A DNA stretch of 57,986 nucleotides from Betaproteobacteria bacterium HGW-Betaproteobacteria-4. Its GTDB lineage: Bacteria; Pseudomonadota; Gammaproteobacteria; Burkholderiales; Rhodocyclaceae. Shown in pieces: positions 18,735-26,508 of this stretch (within the stretch, counting starts at the first letter, position 1; every line of letters starts with the position of its first letter). The position numbers and the translations under genes were made by a program. The stretch spans positions 1-57,986 of the forward strand of contig PHCH01000023.1 of the NCBI GenBank assembly GCA_002840785.1. The letters are read 5' to 3'. Below the pieces are notes generated by a model that saw nothing but the letters and a program-made list of their open reading frames with translations, searched no databases and was not told the origin of the DNA.

Positions 18735-19708
18735 TTCGGCTGCCTCGAAAGCAGGAAAAGGAAGACCGGCACGCCGATCAGCGCTGTCAGCACGCCAACC
18801 GGAAGTTGTTGCGGCGCGATCAAAGTGCGGGCCAGTGTGTCGGCCAGGACAAGCAGCGAACCGCCGGCCAGCACCGAAGCCGGCAACAGCAGACGCTGGT
18901 CGTTGCCGGTGGCCAGCCGGACGAGATGCGGCACGATCAGCCCGACGAAGCCGATCGAACCAGCCGTCGTCACCGAGGCGGCGGTAGCCAGCGATGCGAG
19001 CAGGTAGATCGCGTAACGCAGCCGGCCAACAGCGACACCCAACGCCTGCGCCTGCATCAGGCCGCGTGACAGCAAATTCAGCTCGCGGGCAAAGGGCATG
19101 GCCAGCAGCAGCGCGATGGCCAGCGCGGCAAAGGCCGGCCACCATTGCGCGCTTTGCCCGAGGTCGCCCATCAGCCAGAACAGCATGCCGCGCAGCTTGT
19201 GCTCGTCGGCAATGCTCAGCATCAGCGCGACCAACGCGCCGCAACCGGCAGCGACGATGACGCCGGTCAGCAGCAGGCGCGTCTGCGTCCAGCTCCCGTC
19301 GCCGTGCGCCAGCCCGAAAACCAGCAGCATCGCGGCGAAGGCCCCGACGAAGGCCAGCCCGTCGATGCCCAGAACCGGCCAGCCGAGCAACATGGCGAAC
19401 ATCGCTCCGACCCCGGCGCCGCCGGAAATACCCAGCACGTAAGGATCGGCCAGCGGATTGCGCAACAAGACCTGCATCAGCGCCCCAGCCAGGGCGAGCA
19501 GCCCGCCGCAGGCAAAACCAGCCAGGGCGCGTGGCAGGCGAAGCTGTAGCACGACATCGCCCGCTCCGCCTTCACTACCCAGCAGCGCAGCCAGCACCTC
19601 ACTGTAGGAAACCTTGAAACTGCCCACCGTCAACGCCAGCCCGATACTCGCCACGGCGAGAAGGCCGAGGCTGGCGAGGATCAGGAAGGCACGCTGGCGG
19701 GTGGGCAT
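18731..19708 (-). CDS. btuC: BtuC-like cobalamin ABC transporter permease
   Basis: A 325-residue FecCD-family permease with about ten hydrophobic helices, containing LRLPRALAGFACGGLLALAG and the family segment GSIGFVGLIVPHLVRL near residue 240. It follows btuB by 6 nt. No gene for the periplasmic partner (BtuF) is present between btuB and cobB, so that protein must be encoded elsewhere or replaced. Confidence 0.9.
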   Translation of the reverse strand: MPTRQRAFLILASLGLLAVASIGLALTVGSFKVSYSEVLAALLGSEGGAGDVVLQLRLPRALAGFACGGLLALAGALMQVLLRNPLADPYVLGISGGAGVGAMFAMLLGWPVLGIDGLAFVGAFAAMLLVFGLAHGDGSWTQTRLLLTGVIVAAGCGALVALMLSIADEHKLRGMLFWLMGDLGQSAQWWPAFAALAIALLLAMPFARELNLLSRGLMQAQALGVAVGRLRYAIYLLASLATAASVTTAGSIGFVGLIVPHLVRLATGNDQRLLLPASVLAGGSLLVLADTLARTLIAPQQLPVGVLTALIGVPVFLFLLSRQPK

Positions 19709-19714
19709 GGTTGC

Positions 19715-21535
19715 TTACTTCGGACTGTAGCGGATGCCGACGAAGGCGTTCATGCCCGGCGTGGCATAGGTGTCGGCCAACACGTATTCACGGTCGAACA
19801 GGTTGTTGACCCGGGTGAAAATCGACCAGTCCTTGGCAAATCGATAGGCTCCATAGAGGTTGGTAAGCGAATAACCGCCCAACTTCTTGGCCGGCTGGCC
19901 GAAAGGATAATCCATGCGCTCGTCGCTGACCTGTTCCTCGACGCGCCATTCCCAGGCGCCATGCGTTTTGCCGATGGCGGCGACGACGCGATTCTGGGCG
20001 CGGCGAGCCAGGCGAAGATCGGTGTCGAGATCCTTGGCATCGAGATAGTCGTAACTGGCCTGAATGTTCAGGCCGGCAATAACACCCTCATAAGCCAGGG
20101 TGATGCCCTCGAGGCGCGCGCTGCCGACGTTGCTCGGCGTATTGGTCCACACGATCAGGTTTTCGACGCGATTCAGGTACCAGGTCAGCGAAACGTGCTG
20201 CTGGCCGGTTTCGAAATGCAGGGCAGCTTCGCGGTTGCGCGCGTTTTCCGGCACAAGGTTGGGGTTGCCGTGGTAGCCGAAACTCAGCGGGTAGTAGAGG
20301 TCGTTGAAAGTCGGGGCCTTGAAGGCGGTGCCGTAACCCACGTTGGCGCGCCAGTTGCGCGAAAAGCGATAGCCGTAGGCCAGCGAACCGGTCGTCTTGT
20401 CACCGAACTGCGAATTGTCGTCGCGGCGCAGGTTGGCCTGCAGGCGGTGCGCTGCGTAACCCAATGTCCAGCCACCGAGCAGGGAATTATTGGTGCGTTC
20501 GCGGACGGAGTAGGCGGCCGTCGTGTCGACCTCTTGTTCGAGGCGCTCGGCGGCGAGCAGGAAATTGCCGTAGCGGGTATGCAGATCGTTTTGCCAGGAA
20601 TATTGGCGCTGGTCCGTGCGGAAATTGCTGTTGCGGATGCCGTTCTTCAGGTCGTCGGAATCATCCGAGCTGGCGCCGATATTCACGGTGCTCGTCCAGC
20701 TTTCGGTGAGCCGGTTTTTCGAGTAGGCATTGACGCTGCTCACGCTGTTGCGATTGCGCCAATCGACCGTTGCGCCGGAACCGTCATATTTGCTCTCCCC
20801 GTCGCTGTAAAAAACGCTGAAGCCGGCTTCGTGGCCTTTGGCAAAACTGTAGGCCAGCCGGCCGCTCAGGCTGTTCAGCGAGAAGCCGTCTTTGTCCTTG
20901 TTGGCCGTGGCAGTCCACGGCTTGCTGTTGAAACCGTCAGTTGAATAGGTGGCCGCATTGAGCGCGTAACGCCAACCATTCTGGGCGCCGGAAAAGCCGC
21001 CGGACGCTGCTGCAGTGTCGTAAGAGCCTGCCCCCACTTCGCCGTAGAAACTCAACGGACCGTCCCCCTGGCGGGTGAAAACCTGAACGACGCCGCCGAT
21101 GGCATCGCTACCATAGAGCGATGAGGCCGGGCCGCGGACAATTTCGACGCGCTCGATCTGGCTGGCCGGAATGCGACTCCACGAAGCGCTGCCCGACGTG
21201 GCCGATCCCATGCGCATGCCGTCGACCAGCAGCAAGACATGGGCGCCGCTGGTGCCGCGCAGGTAGAGCGATGAATTCGAGCCGAAACTGCCGTTGGCAG
21301 AGAACTCGATACCCGGCAGGCGCGACAGAACTTCTTCCAGTGTCGACTGGCCGGCTGCCTCGATTTCCTCGTGTTCGATCACCGATACGTCAGACAACTG
21401 GTCGGAGACGCGCATTTCCTGGCGCGTTGCGGTGATCAGGACGGGGTCGAGAGAGGCCATCTGATCGACGGCAAAGACGGATGGCGCAAAAGACAAAGCC
21501 GCCAGCGCGGCGATGGGGGGCAAACGTGAATGCAT
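19715..21535 (-). CDS. btuB: BtuB-like TonB-dependent cobalamin receptor
   Basis: A 606-residue outer-membrane receptor. I start at ATG 21535 (MHSRLPPIAAL), giving a signal peptide cleaved near VFAVDQ, then a TonB box (PVLITATRQE at about residues 32-41) and a plug with VEIVRGPASSLYGSDAIGG. The barrel ends in RYSPK. The upstream in-frame extension covers the riboswitch and is not coding. A cobalamin riboswitch directly in front, plus btuCD behind, make cobalamin or cobinamide the likely ligand. Confidence 0.92.
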   Translation of the reverse strand: MHSRLPPIAALAALSFAPSVFAVDQMASLDPVLITATRQEMRVSDQLSDVSVIEHEEIEAAGQSTLEEVLSRLPGIEFSANGSFGSNSSLYLRGTSGAHVLLLVDGMRMGSATSGSASWSRIPASQIERVEIVRGPASSLYGSDAIGGVVQVFTRQGDGPLSFYGEVGAGSYDTAAASGGFSGAQNGWRYALNAATYSTDGFNSKPWTATANKDKDGFSLNSLSGRLAYSFAKGHEAGFSVFYSDGESKYDGSGATVDWRNRNSVSSVNAYSKNRLTESWTSTVNIGASSDDSDDLKNGIRNSNFRTDQRQYSWQNDLHTRYGNFLLAAERLEQEVDTTAAYSVRERTNNSLLGGWTLGYAAHRLQANLRRDDNSQFGDKTTGSLAYGYRFSRNWRANVGYGTAFKAPTFNDLYYPLSFGYHGNPNLVPENARNREAALHFETGQQHVSLTWYLNRVENLIVWTNTPSNVGSARLEGITLAYEGVIAGLNIQASYDYLDAKDLDTDLRLARRAQNRVVAAIGKTHGAWEWRVEEQVSDERMDYPFGQPAKKLGGYSLTNLYGAYRFAKDWSIFTRVNNLFDREYVLADTYATPGMNAFVGIRYSPK

Positions 21536-21656
21536 GATTTTCCTTTTCCCGGCGGGCGTCCCCGCATGCCGGAATAACATTGAAAAGGAAATGCCAGGGG
21601 AGGGAGAAGGGCTGGTTGCGTAAACCCGCGCCACACCCCCGTGGCACTTCCGCTTT

Positions 21657-21807
21657 TTGTCCCAGGCCGGTATCCGGGCTCGCAAGTCTTGACGTATCGC
21701 CTTCCCAGGTGGGTACCCAGTGGCCTGTTGATACGCCCGCACTTGCTTACCGTTGCGGGGGCAGCAGCGGATTTGTCTCCTTGGAGACGCACCGCTTTCC
21801 CGTTTAA
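21657..21807 (-). ncRNA. Cobalamin riboswitch (AdoCbl type) upstream of btuB
   Basis: Read on the minus strand, all diagnostic blocks occur in order: AAACGGGAA with GCGGTG, then AATCCGCTGCTGCCCCCGC followed by AACGGTAAGC, then GGCCACTGGG, GGGAAGGCGAT, and the B12 box GAGCCCGGATACCGGCC. About 120 nt separate it from the btuB start, room for a terminator or an RBS-masking expression platform. It should lower expression of the whole btuB-to-cobB operon when adenosylcobalamin is plentiful. A TAGAAT -10-like box lies upstream at 21850-21855. The rest of the 21536-21969 gap holds only this leader and the promoters of btuB and the zapB-like gene. Confidence 0.95.
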
Positions 21808-21969
21808 CTGCGCTTGGAGAGACCGTGCGCAGCACCTAAAACGGCTCGCATTCTACATTCATTGTGGTTGCGGCGCACCAGTTGGCATGCTGCCGTTTGC
21901 TATAAACCACTTTTAGAATAATGGCTTAGTCCTTGACCGGGCGGCGTTTTTCCCTCTATAGTGCGCGCC

Positions 21970-22167
21970 ATGAATACGGAACTCGAAACCCTCGAAGCCA
22001 AGATCGAACAGGTCGTTGCCCTGGTTCACCAGCTACGCGCCGAGAATGAGGTTTTGAAGAACCAGATGGCGGCCGCCGAAGCTGAAAGGCTGCATCTGCG
22101 GCAGACGATGACGGCTGCCCGCGAGCGTCTCGAAGGCCTGGTCGACAAGATTCCCGAGGATGTCTGA
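21970..22167 (+). CDS. ZapB-like small coiled-coil cell-division protein
   Basis: A 65-residue, entirely helical coiled-coil protein (MNTELETLEAKIEQVV onward, heptads of L and V, no membrane segment). It belongs to the small conserved family encoded just before zapA in beta- and gammaproteobacteria. I start at ATG 21970; a GTG at 21961 in frame would add three residues. It is followed at once by zapA. A division or FtsZ-ring role is inferred from the neighbour, not from motifs. Confidence 0.8.
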   Translation: MNTELETLEAKIEQVVALVHQLRAENEVLKNQMAAAEAERLHLRQTMTAARERLEGLVDKIPEDV

Positions 22168-22168
22168 G

Positions 22169-22504
22169 ATGAGTGGCGAGCCGAATTTCCTCGACGTCAA
22201 GATCATGGGCCGTGAATACCGCGTCGCCTGCACGCCCGAAGAGCGCGAAGCCCTGCTCTCGGCGGTTGATCTGGTCGACAACAAGATGCGCGAAATCGCC
22301 CAGCGCACCAAGAACACCATCGCCGAACGCGTTGCCGTCATGGCCGCGCTGAACATCGCCCATGAGCACCTTTCCAGTGCTTCCGGCGACGCCGAAAAAG
22401 AGTTTTCGGAAGCGGTTGATACTTCCGAAACGAAGCGTAGAATCGACGACATGGGAGCACGACTTGATGCCGTGCTTGCGCCCCAGCAGCAACTGGACTT
22501 GTAG
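22169..22504 (+). CDS. zapA: ZapA, FtsZ-ring associated protein
   Basis: A 111-residue ZapA that bundles FtsZ filaments. It has the family start FLDVKIMGREYRVACTPEE and the AVDLVDNKMREIAQRTKN helix, with a coiled-coil C-terminus. ATG 22169 lies 1 nt after the previous stop with GAGG at good spacing. An in-frame ATG at 22160 overlaps the previous gene and lacks room for an RBS. 6S RNA follows, as in many betaproteobacteria. Confidence 0.92.
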   Translation: MSGEPNFLDVKIMGREYRVACTPEEREALLSAVDLVDNKMREIAQRTKNTIAERVAVMAALNIAHEHLSSASGDAEKEFSEAVDTSETKRRIDDMGARLDAVLAPQQQLDL

Positions 22505-22517
22505 TCATTTACTGCTG

Positions 22518-22682
22518 ACCCCGGCGCCGCCCGCCGAGCGTCCCCTGCGGTGTTTGTTAAGGCCATACATTCCTTGAACCAATGCTAATTGGCATCGGTT
22601 GCGGACCATCGGAAGGAATGCGACCACTCTGGACCCAGGTTCAGGATGCCGGCCTGACGGCACTTGCGGGGGCCTTTTTTTG
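22518..22682 (+). ncRNA. ssrS: 6S RNA
   Basis: The 200-nt gap between zapA and the EVE gene folds like 6S RNA, the decoy that binds sigma-70 RNA polymerase. A long central hairpin closes with CATTCCTT (22568-22575) and AAGGAATG (22613-22620), with an inner stem CCAATGC/GCATCGG. An outer stem pairs CCCC and GGTG near 22542-22552 with CACTTGCGGGG near 22661-22671. The CCTTGAACC block is shared with known 6S RNAs. A GC-rich stretch then T8 at 22674-22681 forms the terminator. The gene order zapA-ssrS-EVE is standard. Ends are approximate. Confidence 0.8.
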
Positions 22683-22703
22683 CCCTCCAAATTTCCCGAA
22701 CGC

Positions 22704-23171
22704 ATGCAATATTGGCTGATGAAGTCGGAGCCGGACGAGGTTTCAATTGACGACCTCGAAGCTGCCACGGACCAACGCGTGCCGTGGTTTGGCGTGCGCA
22801 ACTACCAGGCGCGCAATTTCATGCGCGACGCGATGCAGGTCGGCGATCTCGCCTTCTTTTATCACTCCAGTTGCGCCGAGCCGGGCATTGCCGGCATCTG
22901 CGAGGTGTGTTCCGAGCCTTACCCGGACGAAACCCAGTTTGCTACGGTCAACCGGTATTTTGACCCAAAATCGAAACCGGAAAATCCGCGCTGGTGGCTG
23001 CGTGACGTCCGTTTCGTCGAGAAGACGCGCCTGGTTACGTTGTCCGAACTGCGTATCCATCCCGAACTTGCTAACATGCGCCTCCTTGCCCGCGGCAACC
23101 GGCTGTCGATCATGCCGGTCACGGCCGAAGAATGGGCCTTCATCAACCGTCTCATGGCAGATAACTCGTGA
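22704..23171 (+). CDS. EVE (PUA-like) domain protein
   Basis: A 155-residue single EVE domain (MQYWLMKSEPDE, then WFGVRNYQARNFMRD, GDLAFFYHS and NPRWWLRDVRFVEKT). EVE domains resemble PUA and YTH folds and are thought to bind modified bases in RNA or DNA. ATG 22704 gives the family N-terminus; the longer frame would run through the 6S RNA. Residues FATVNRYFDPKSK come from a copy of the dispersed element, which replaces the usual sequence here without lengthening the protein as I remember the family. Confidence 0.92.
   Translation: MQYWLMKSEPDEVSIDDLEAATDQRVPWFGVRNYQARNFMRDAMQVGDLAFFYHSSCAEPGIAGICEVCSEPYPDETQFATVNRYFDPKSKPENPRWWLRDVRFVEKTRLVTLSELRIHPELANMRLLARGNRLSIMPVTAEEWAFINRLMADNS
22940..22976 (+). 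repeat. Dispersed element copy 6 (in the EVE gene)
   Basis: Core TGCTACGGTCAACC, then GGTATTTTGA (first A-tract altered) and CCCAAAATCGAAA. Sense orientation, read as ATVNRYFDPKSKPE. Confidence 0.85.
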
Positions 23172-23968
23172 CAATCTGGTGGCTAACCTATCCCCTGCTG
23201 GGGATCTTCGGCGGTTTTGTCGCCGGTCTGTTCGGCGTTGGCGGCGGGCTGACCCTCGTTCCGTTCATGTACATGCTGTTCGTCGCCCAGAGTTTTCCGC
23301 CCGAGCATGTCATGCATCTGGCGCTGGGCACGTCGATGGCGACCATCGTTTTCACGTCGATTTCCAGCATGCGTGCCCACCACGCGCATGGCGCAGTGCG
23401 CTGGGACGTTGTCCGTAACCTGGCACCCGGTCTGGTGCTCGGCACTTTTGGCGGCTCGCTGGTGGCCGGTCAGGTGCCGACCGGGCCGATGACGATGATT
23501 TTTGTCGTCATCGTCTACTACGCTTCGCTGCAAATGATGCTTGATTTCAAGCCGCATGCGCACCGGCAACTGCCCGGCGCTTTCGGGCTGTTTGCTGCCG
23601 GCGGTGTGATCGGTGGCGTCTCCAGTCTGGTTGCGGCGGGCGGCGGCTTTCTCTCTGTGCCCTTCATGTTGTTCTGCAACGTCGCCATCCACTCGGCGGT
23701 CGGTACCTCGTCGGCGCTCGGCTTTCCGATTGCCGTCGCCGGTGCCGTCGGCTACATCGTTGCCGGCTGGCACGATAGCGGACTGCCGCCCTATACCTTC
23801 GGCTATATCTACCTTCCGGCTTTCGTCGGCATCGTCGTGATGAGCATACTGATGGCGCCGGTCGGTGCCCGTCTGGCGCACCGGCTGCCGGTCAAGAAAC
23901 TCAAGCGCGCCTTCGGCGCCTTTCTCGCCCTGCTGGCCAGCAAGATGCTCTACAGCCTGATCGGCTGA
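23168..23968 (+). CDS. TauE/SafE family permease
   Basis: A 266-residue membrane protein of the TauE/SafE (DUF81) family with about eight helices and two glycine-rich half-repeats (GVGGGLTLVPFMYM and AAGGGFLSVPFMLF). The family exports or imports sulfonates, sulfite and small organic anions. The GTG start at 23168 overlaps the EVE stop by 4 nt. It is a close paralogue of the permease at 33935-34744, sharing the segment HVMHLALGTSMATI and then TSISS and RAHHAH. No sulfur genes adjoin it, so the substrate is open. Confidence 0.85.
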   Translation: MTIWWLTYPLLGIFGGFVAGLFGVGGGLTLVPFMYMLFVAQSFPPEHVMHLALGTSMATIVFTSISSMRAHHAHGAVRWDVVRNLAPGLVLGTFGGSLVAGQVPTGPMTMIFVVIVYYASLQMMLDFKPHAHRQLPGAFGLFAAGGVIGGVSSLVAAGGGFLSVPFMLFCNVAIHSAVGTSSALGFPIAVAGAVGYIVAGWHDSGLPPYTFGYIYLPAFVGIVVMSILMAPVGARLAHRLPVKKLKRAFGAFLALLASKMLYSLIG

Positions 23969-23974
23969 GTTCTC

Positions 23975-24661
23975 TCAGGTGCCGGCCTTGAAGTCGCGCA
24001 GCGTCGCGACCAGGTCGGCGAACCGTTCGCCTTGAACGGTGACATGCGCGCGCAATAGTGCCGTCGCCAGTTCGCTGTCGCCCTTGACGATGGCATCGAC
24101 AATGGCTTGATGCTCGTTGAACGAGCTGTTCATCCGGTTGCGCACGCGCAACTGGAGCCGCCGATAGGGGCGTAGCCGGCGGTGCAGCGCGCTGGTCTGC
24201 TCGACGAGGAAGCCGTTGTGGCTGGCTTCGTAGATGCGCTGGTGGAAAACCTCATTCAACTGGTAATAAATATCCGGGGTGTTTGCATCGCGCGCGGCTT
24301 CGCAGGCGCGATGGGCTTCCTGCAAGGCCACCTGTTCGCTTGGTGTGATGCGCCGGGCGGCGAGTCGGCCGCACATTGCCTCCAGTTCGGCCATGACCTC
24401 GAACATTTCGCAAACCCGGTCGGCCCCCACTTCCGGGACGGTTGCGCCGCGCCTTGGCTTGATTTCGATCAGCCCGACCGAGGCAAGCTGAATCAGCGCT
24501 TCGCGGACCGGTGTCCGTGAAACGCCGAAGGTGTCGGCCAGTTCCTGCTCGTCGAGCCGCGTGCCGGGCGGATAGACGCCGGTGACGATGCGCTCCTCGA
24601 TGAGTTCACCCAGGCGTTCGGAGTGGCGGGTGATGGCGGGGGTTTCGGCGGGGTTGTTCAC
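23975..24661 (-). CDS. GntR/FadR-type regulator of the malonate operon
   Basis: A 228-residue regulator with an N-terminal winged helix (ELADTFGVSRTPVREALIQL, about residues 42-61) and a C-terminal FCD ligand-binding domain (about 90-215). It faces the TRAP-mdc operon across 190 nt that hold a perfect palindrome over the promoter. By analogy with MdcY/MatR-type GntR repressors of malonate genes it probably represses that operon until malonate or malonyl-CoA binds. This assignment is inference from position. Confidence 0.82.
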   Translation of the reverse strand: MNNPAETPAITRHSERLGELIEERIVTGVYPPGTRLDEQELADTFGVSRTPVREALIQLASVGLIEIKPRRGATVPEVGADRVCEMFEVMAELEAMCGRLAARRITPSEQVALQEAHRACEAARDANTPDIYYQLNEVFHQRIYEASHNGFLVEQTSALHRRLRPYRRLQLRVRNRMNSSFNEHQAIVDAIVKGDSELATALLRAHVTVQGERFADLVATLRDFKAGT

Positions 24662-24692
24662 GACTCATGCTCCAGCATGTGGCAATAGTTTA

Positions 24693-24722
24693 ATTATACG
24701 AAATTAGTTGACCAGTATTCAA
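24693..24722 (-). promoter_or_regulatory. Predicted promoter of the GntR gene
   Basis: On the minus strand, a -35-like TTGAAT (24717-24722), an 18-nt spacer and a perfect -10 TATAAT (24693-24698). It overlaps the divergent promoter region of the malonate operon. Confidence 0.5.
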
Positions 24723-24746
24723 TACTTGCTTATTGTGTATACACAA
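24708..24746 (+). promoter_or_regulatory. Predicted malonate-operon promoter with palindromic operator
   Basis: A -35 TTGACC (24708-24713), 17-nt spacer and -10 TATTGT (24731-24736). The perfect 14-bp palindrome TTGTGTATACACAA (24733-24746) covers the -10 and likely start site. This is the usual size and TNGTATACNA style of FadR-subfamily GntR operators, so binding there should block transcription. Confidence 0.65.
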
Positions 24747-24851
24747 CGGTGATTTTTGAACACAAAACAACAGTGCGGTATTCCCGGGTGCGGATAAGCC
24801 AGCCAGTGAGGTTTCACCGTCAGTGCTTTTCTAACCTTGGAGGAGATATCC

Positions 24852-25877
24852 ATGTTCAGCCAGACCAAACGCCACCTTACGCTCGCCATCGCTGCCGCCG
24901 CCCTGACCTGTGCACTGCCTGCCGCCCATGCGCAGGCGCCGCGTGTCATCAAGATTTCCCACCAGTTTCCTGCCGCCACCAATGAGGATGGCGATTTCCG
25001 CGATCGTCTGGTCCGCCGCTTCGTGGCAGAAGTCGAGAAGCAGTCCAAGGGTAGTCTGAAATTCGAGGTATATCCCGGTAGCTCGTTGATGAAGACCAAC
25101 AGCCAGATCGGCGCCCTGCGCAAGAGCGCGCTGGATATGAGTCTGGTCCCGCTGGCTTATGGCGGCGGCGAAATTCCGCAGGTCAACATCACGCTGATGC
25201 CGACTTTGGTCAGCAGCTACGAACAGGGCATGCGCTGGAAAACGGCGCCGGTCGGCAAGGAACTCGACCGCATCCTGGCCGACAAGAACATCAAGATCGT
25301 TACCTGGATCTGGCAGGCCGGCGGTATCGCCTCGACCAAGAAAACGGTGGTTGTTCCCGATGATGCTGCGGGCCTGAAATTCCGCGGTGGCAGCAAGGAA
25401 ATGGACCGGATGCTGAAGGGCGCCGGTGCTGCTGTGACCGGCATGCCGTCCTCCGAAATCTATAGTGCGATGCAGTCCGGCGTGCTTGATGCGGCGCTGA
25501 CTTCCAGCACCTCGCTGATCAGCTTCCGCCTGCAGGAGTTCAGCAAGTATGTGACGACGGCGCGCAACAAGAGCTTCTGGTTCATGTTCGAGCCGCTGCT
25601 GATTTCCAAGGGCCTCTACGACTCGCTGACCCCGGAACAACAGAAGATCATCAGCGACGTCGGCGCCAGCCTCGAGAAATTCGGTGTCGAAGAGGCCAAG
25701 AAGGATGATCAGCGCATGGCTGAAGTCTTCGCCAAAGCCGGCGCCAAGGTCGCCGACATGGACGAAAAAGCCTTCATGGCCTGGCGCGGTATCGCCGAAC
25801 AGACGGCTTTCAAGGATTTCGCCGAGAACATCAAGGATGGTCGCGCCCTGCTCGACATGGCGCTGTCGGTCAAGTAA
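24852..25877 (+). CDS. TRAP transporter substrate-binding protein (DctP family)
   Basis: A 341-residue periplasmic solute receptor. ATG 24852 follows a strong RBS (GGAGGAGA). A signal peptide (about 1-30, ending AHAQA) precedes the mature protein beginning PRVIKISHQFPA. The conserved Arg of TRAP receptors is likely in GLKFRGGSKEMDRML at about residue 178. As first gene of the operon that continues into dctQM and mdc genes, it most likely binds malonate, in line with TRAP systems reported for malonate in rhizobia. No sequence feature proves the substrate. Confidence 0.88.
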   Translation: MFSQTKRHLTLAIAAAALTCALPAAHAQAPRVIKISHQFPAATNEDGDFRDRLVRRFVAEVEKQSKGSLKFEVYPGSSLMKTNSQIGALRKSALDMSLVPLAYGGGEIPQVNITLMPTLVSSYEQGMRWKTAPVGKELDRILADKNIKIVTWIWQAGGIASTKKTVVVPDDAAGLKFRGGSKEMDRMLKGAGAAVTGMPSSEIYSAMQSGVLDAALTSSTSLISFRLQEFSKYVTTARNKSFWFMFEPLLISKGLYDSLTPEQQKIISDVGASLEKFGVEEAKKDDQRMAEVFAKAGAKVADMDEKAFMAWRGIAEQTAFKDFAENIKDGRALLDMALSVK

Positions 25878-25923
25878 TCCACCGGCCGGGCAGCGCCCGG
25901 CCCATCCTTCTTAAAGGTGAATC

Positions 25924-26508
25924 ATGAGCCCCGGATATTTCATCAGCCGAGCGGTCAAGGCCTTCAATGTCTCGACCGGTTACCTGTCGGCCTTACTGAT
26001 CGTTATTGCCACCGGCGTCCTCGTTTTCGAAGTGGCCGTCCGTTACATCTTTGCCTGGCCGACCGACTGGGAAATCGAGTTTTGCGTCATGTTGCTGATC
26101 GCTTCCAGCTTCCTGGCTGCTGCCCATACCCAGCTCAATCGCGGCCATGTGACGATCGAAATCCTCGACGAAATCACGCCGCCAAGCTGGACGCAGTGGC
26201 GCATGGCGTTTTCCGACCTGCTGTCCTTCCTGTTCTGCGCCTTCGTTGCCTGGAACTGCTGGCACTTGTTCTACGAAGCCTGGGACGAAGGCCGGATGAG
26301 CGATACCTCGTGGTCGCCCAAGATGTGGCCGGTTTTCGCCACCATGGCAGTCGGCATGACCTCGCTCGCCCTGCAGGTTTTTGTCCAGTTCATCGAAGAC
26401 TCGCTGCCCGAAGCCATGCGCTCGCACCAGCCGCCGCCGCAACACAACGCAGCCATTCAAGTTGCCATTGAACGCATCCAGCACGATGACGAAGGAGAGC
26501 GCAAATGA
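25924..26508 (+). CDS. TRAP transporter small permease (DctQ family)
   Basis: A 194-residue protein with four hydrophobic helices and the typical DctQ segments VLVFEVAVRYIFAWPTDWE and HTQLNRGHVTIEIL. The histidine- and glutamine-bearing hydrophilic tail (about residues 160-194) is somewhat longer than usual. It overlaps the large permease by 4 nt, which is normal for TRAP systems. Confidence 0.9.
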   Translation: MSPGYFISRAVKAFNVSTGYLSALLIVIATGVLVFEVAVRYIFAWPTDWEIEFCVMLLIASSFLAAAHTQLNRGHVTIEILDEITPPSWTQWRMAFSDLLSFLFCAFVAWNCWHLFYEAWDEGRMSDTSWSPKMWPVFATMAVGMTSLALQVFVQFIEDSLPEAMRSHQPPPQHNAAIQVAIERIQHDDEGERK

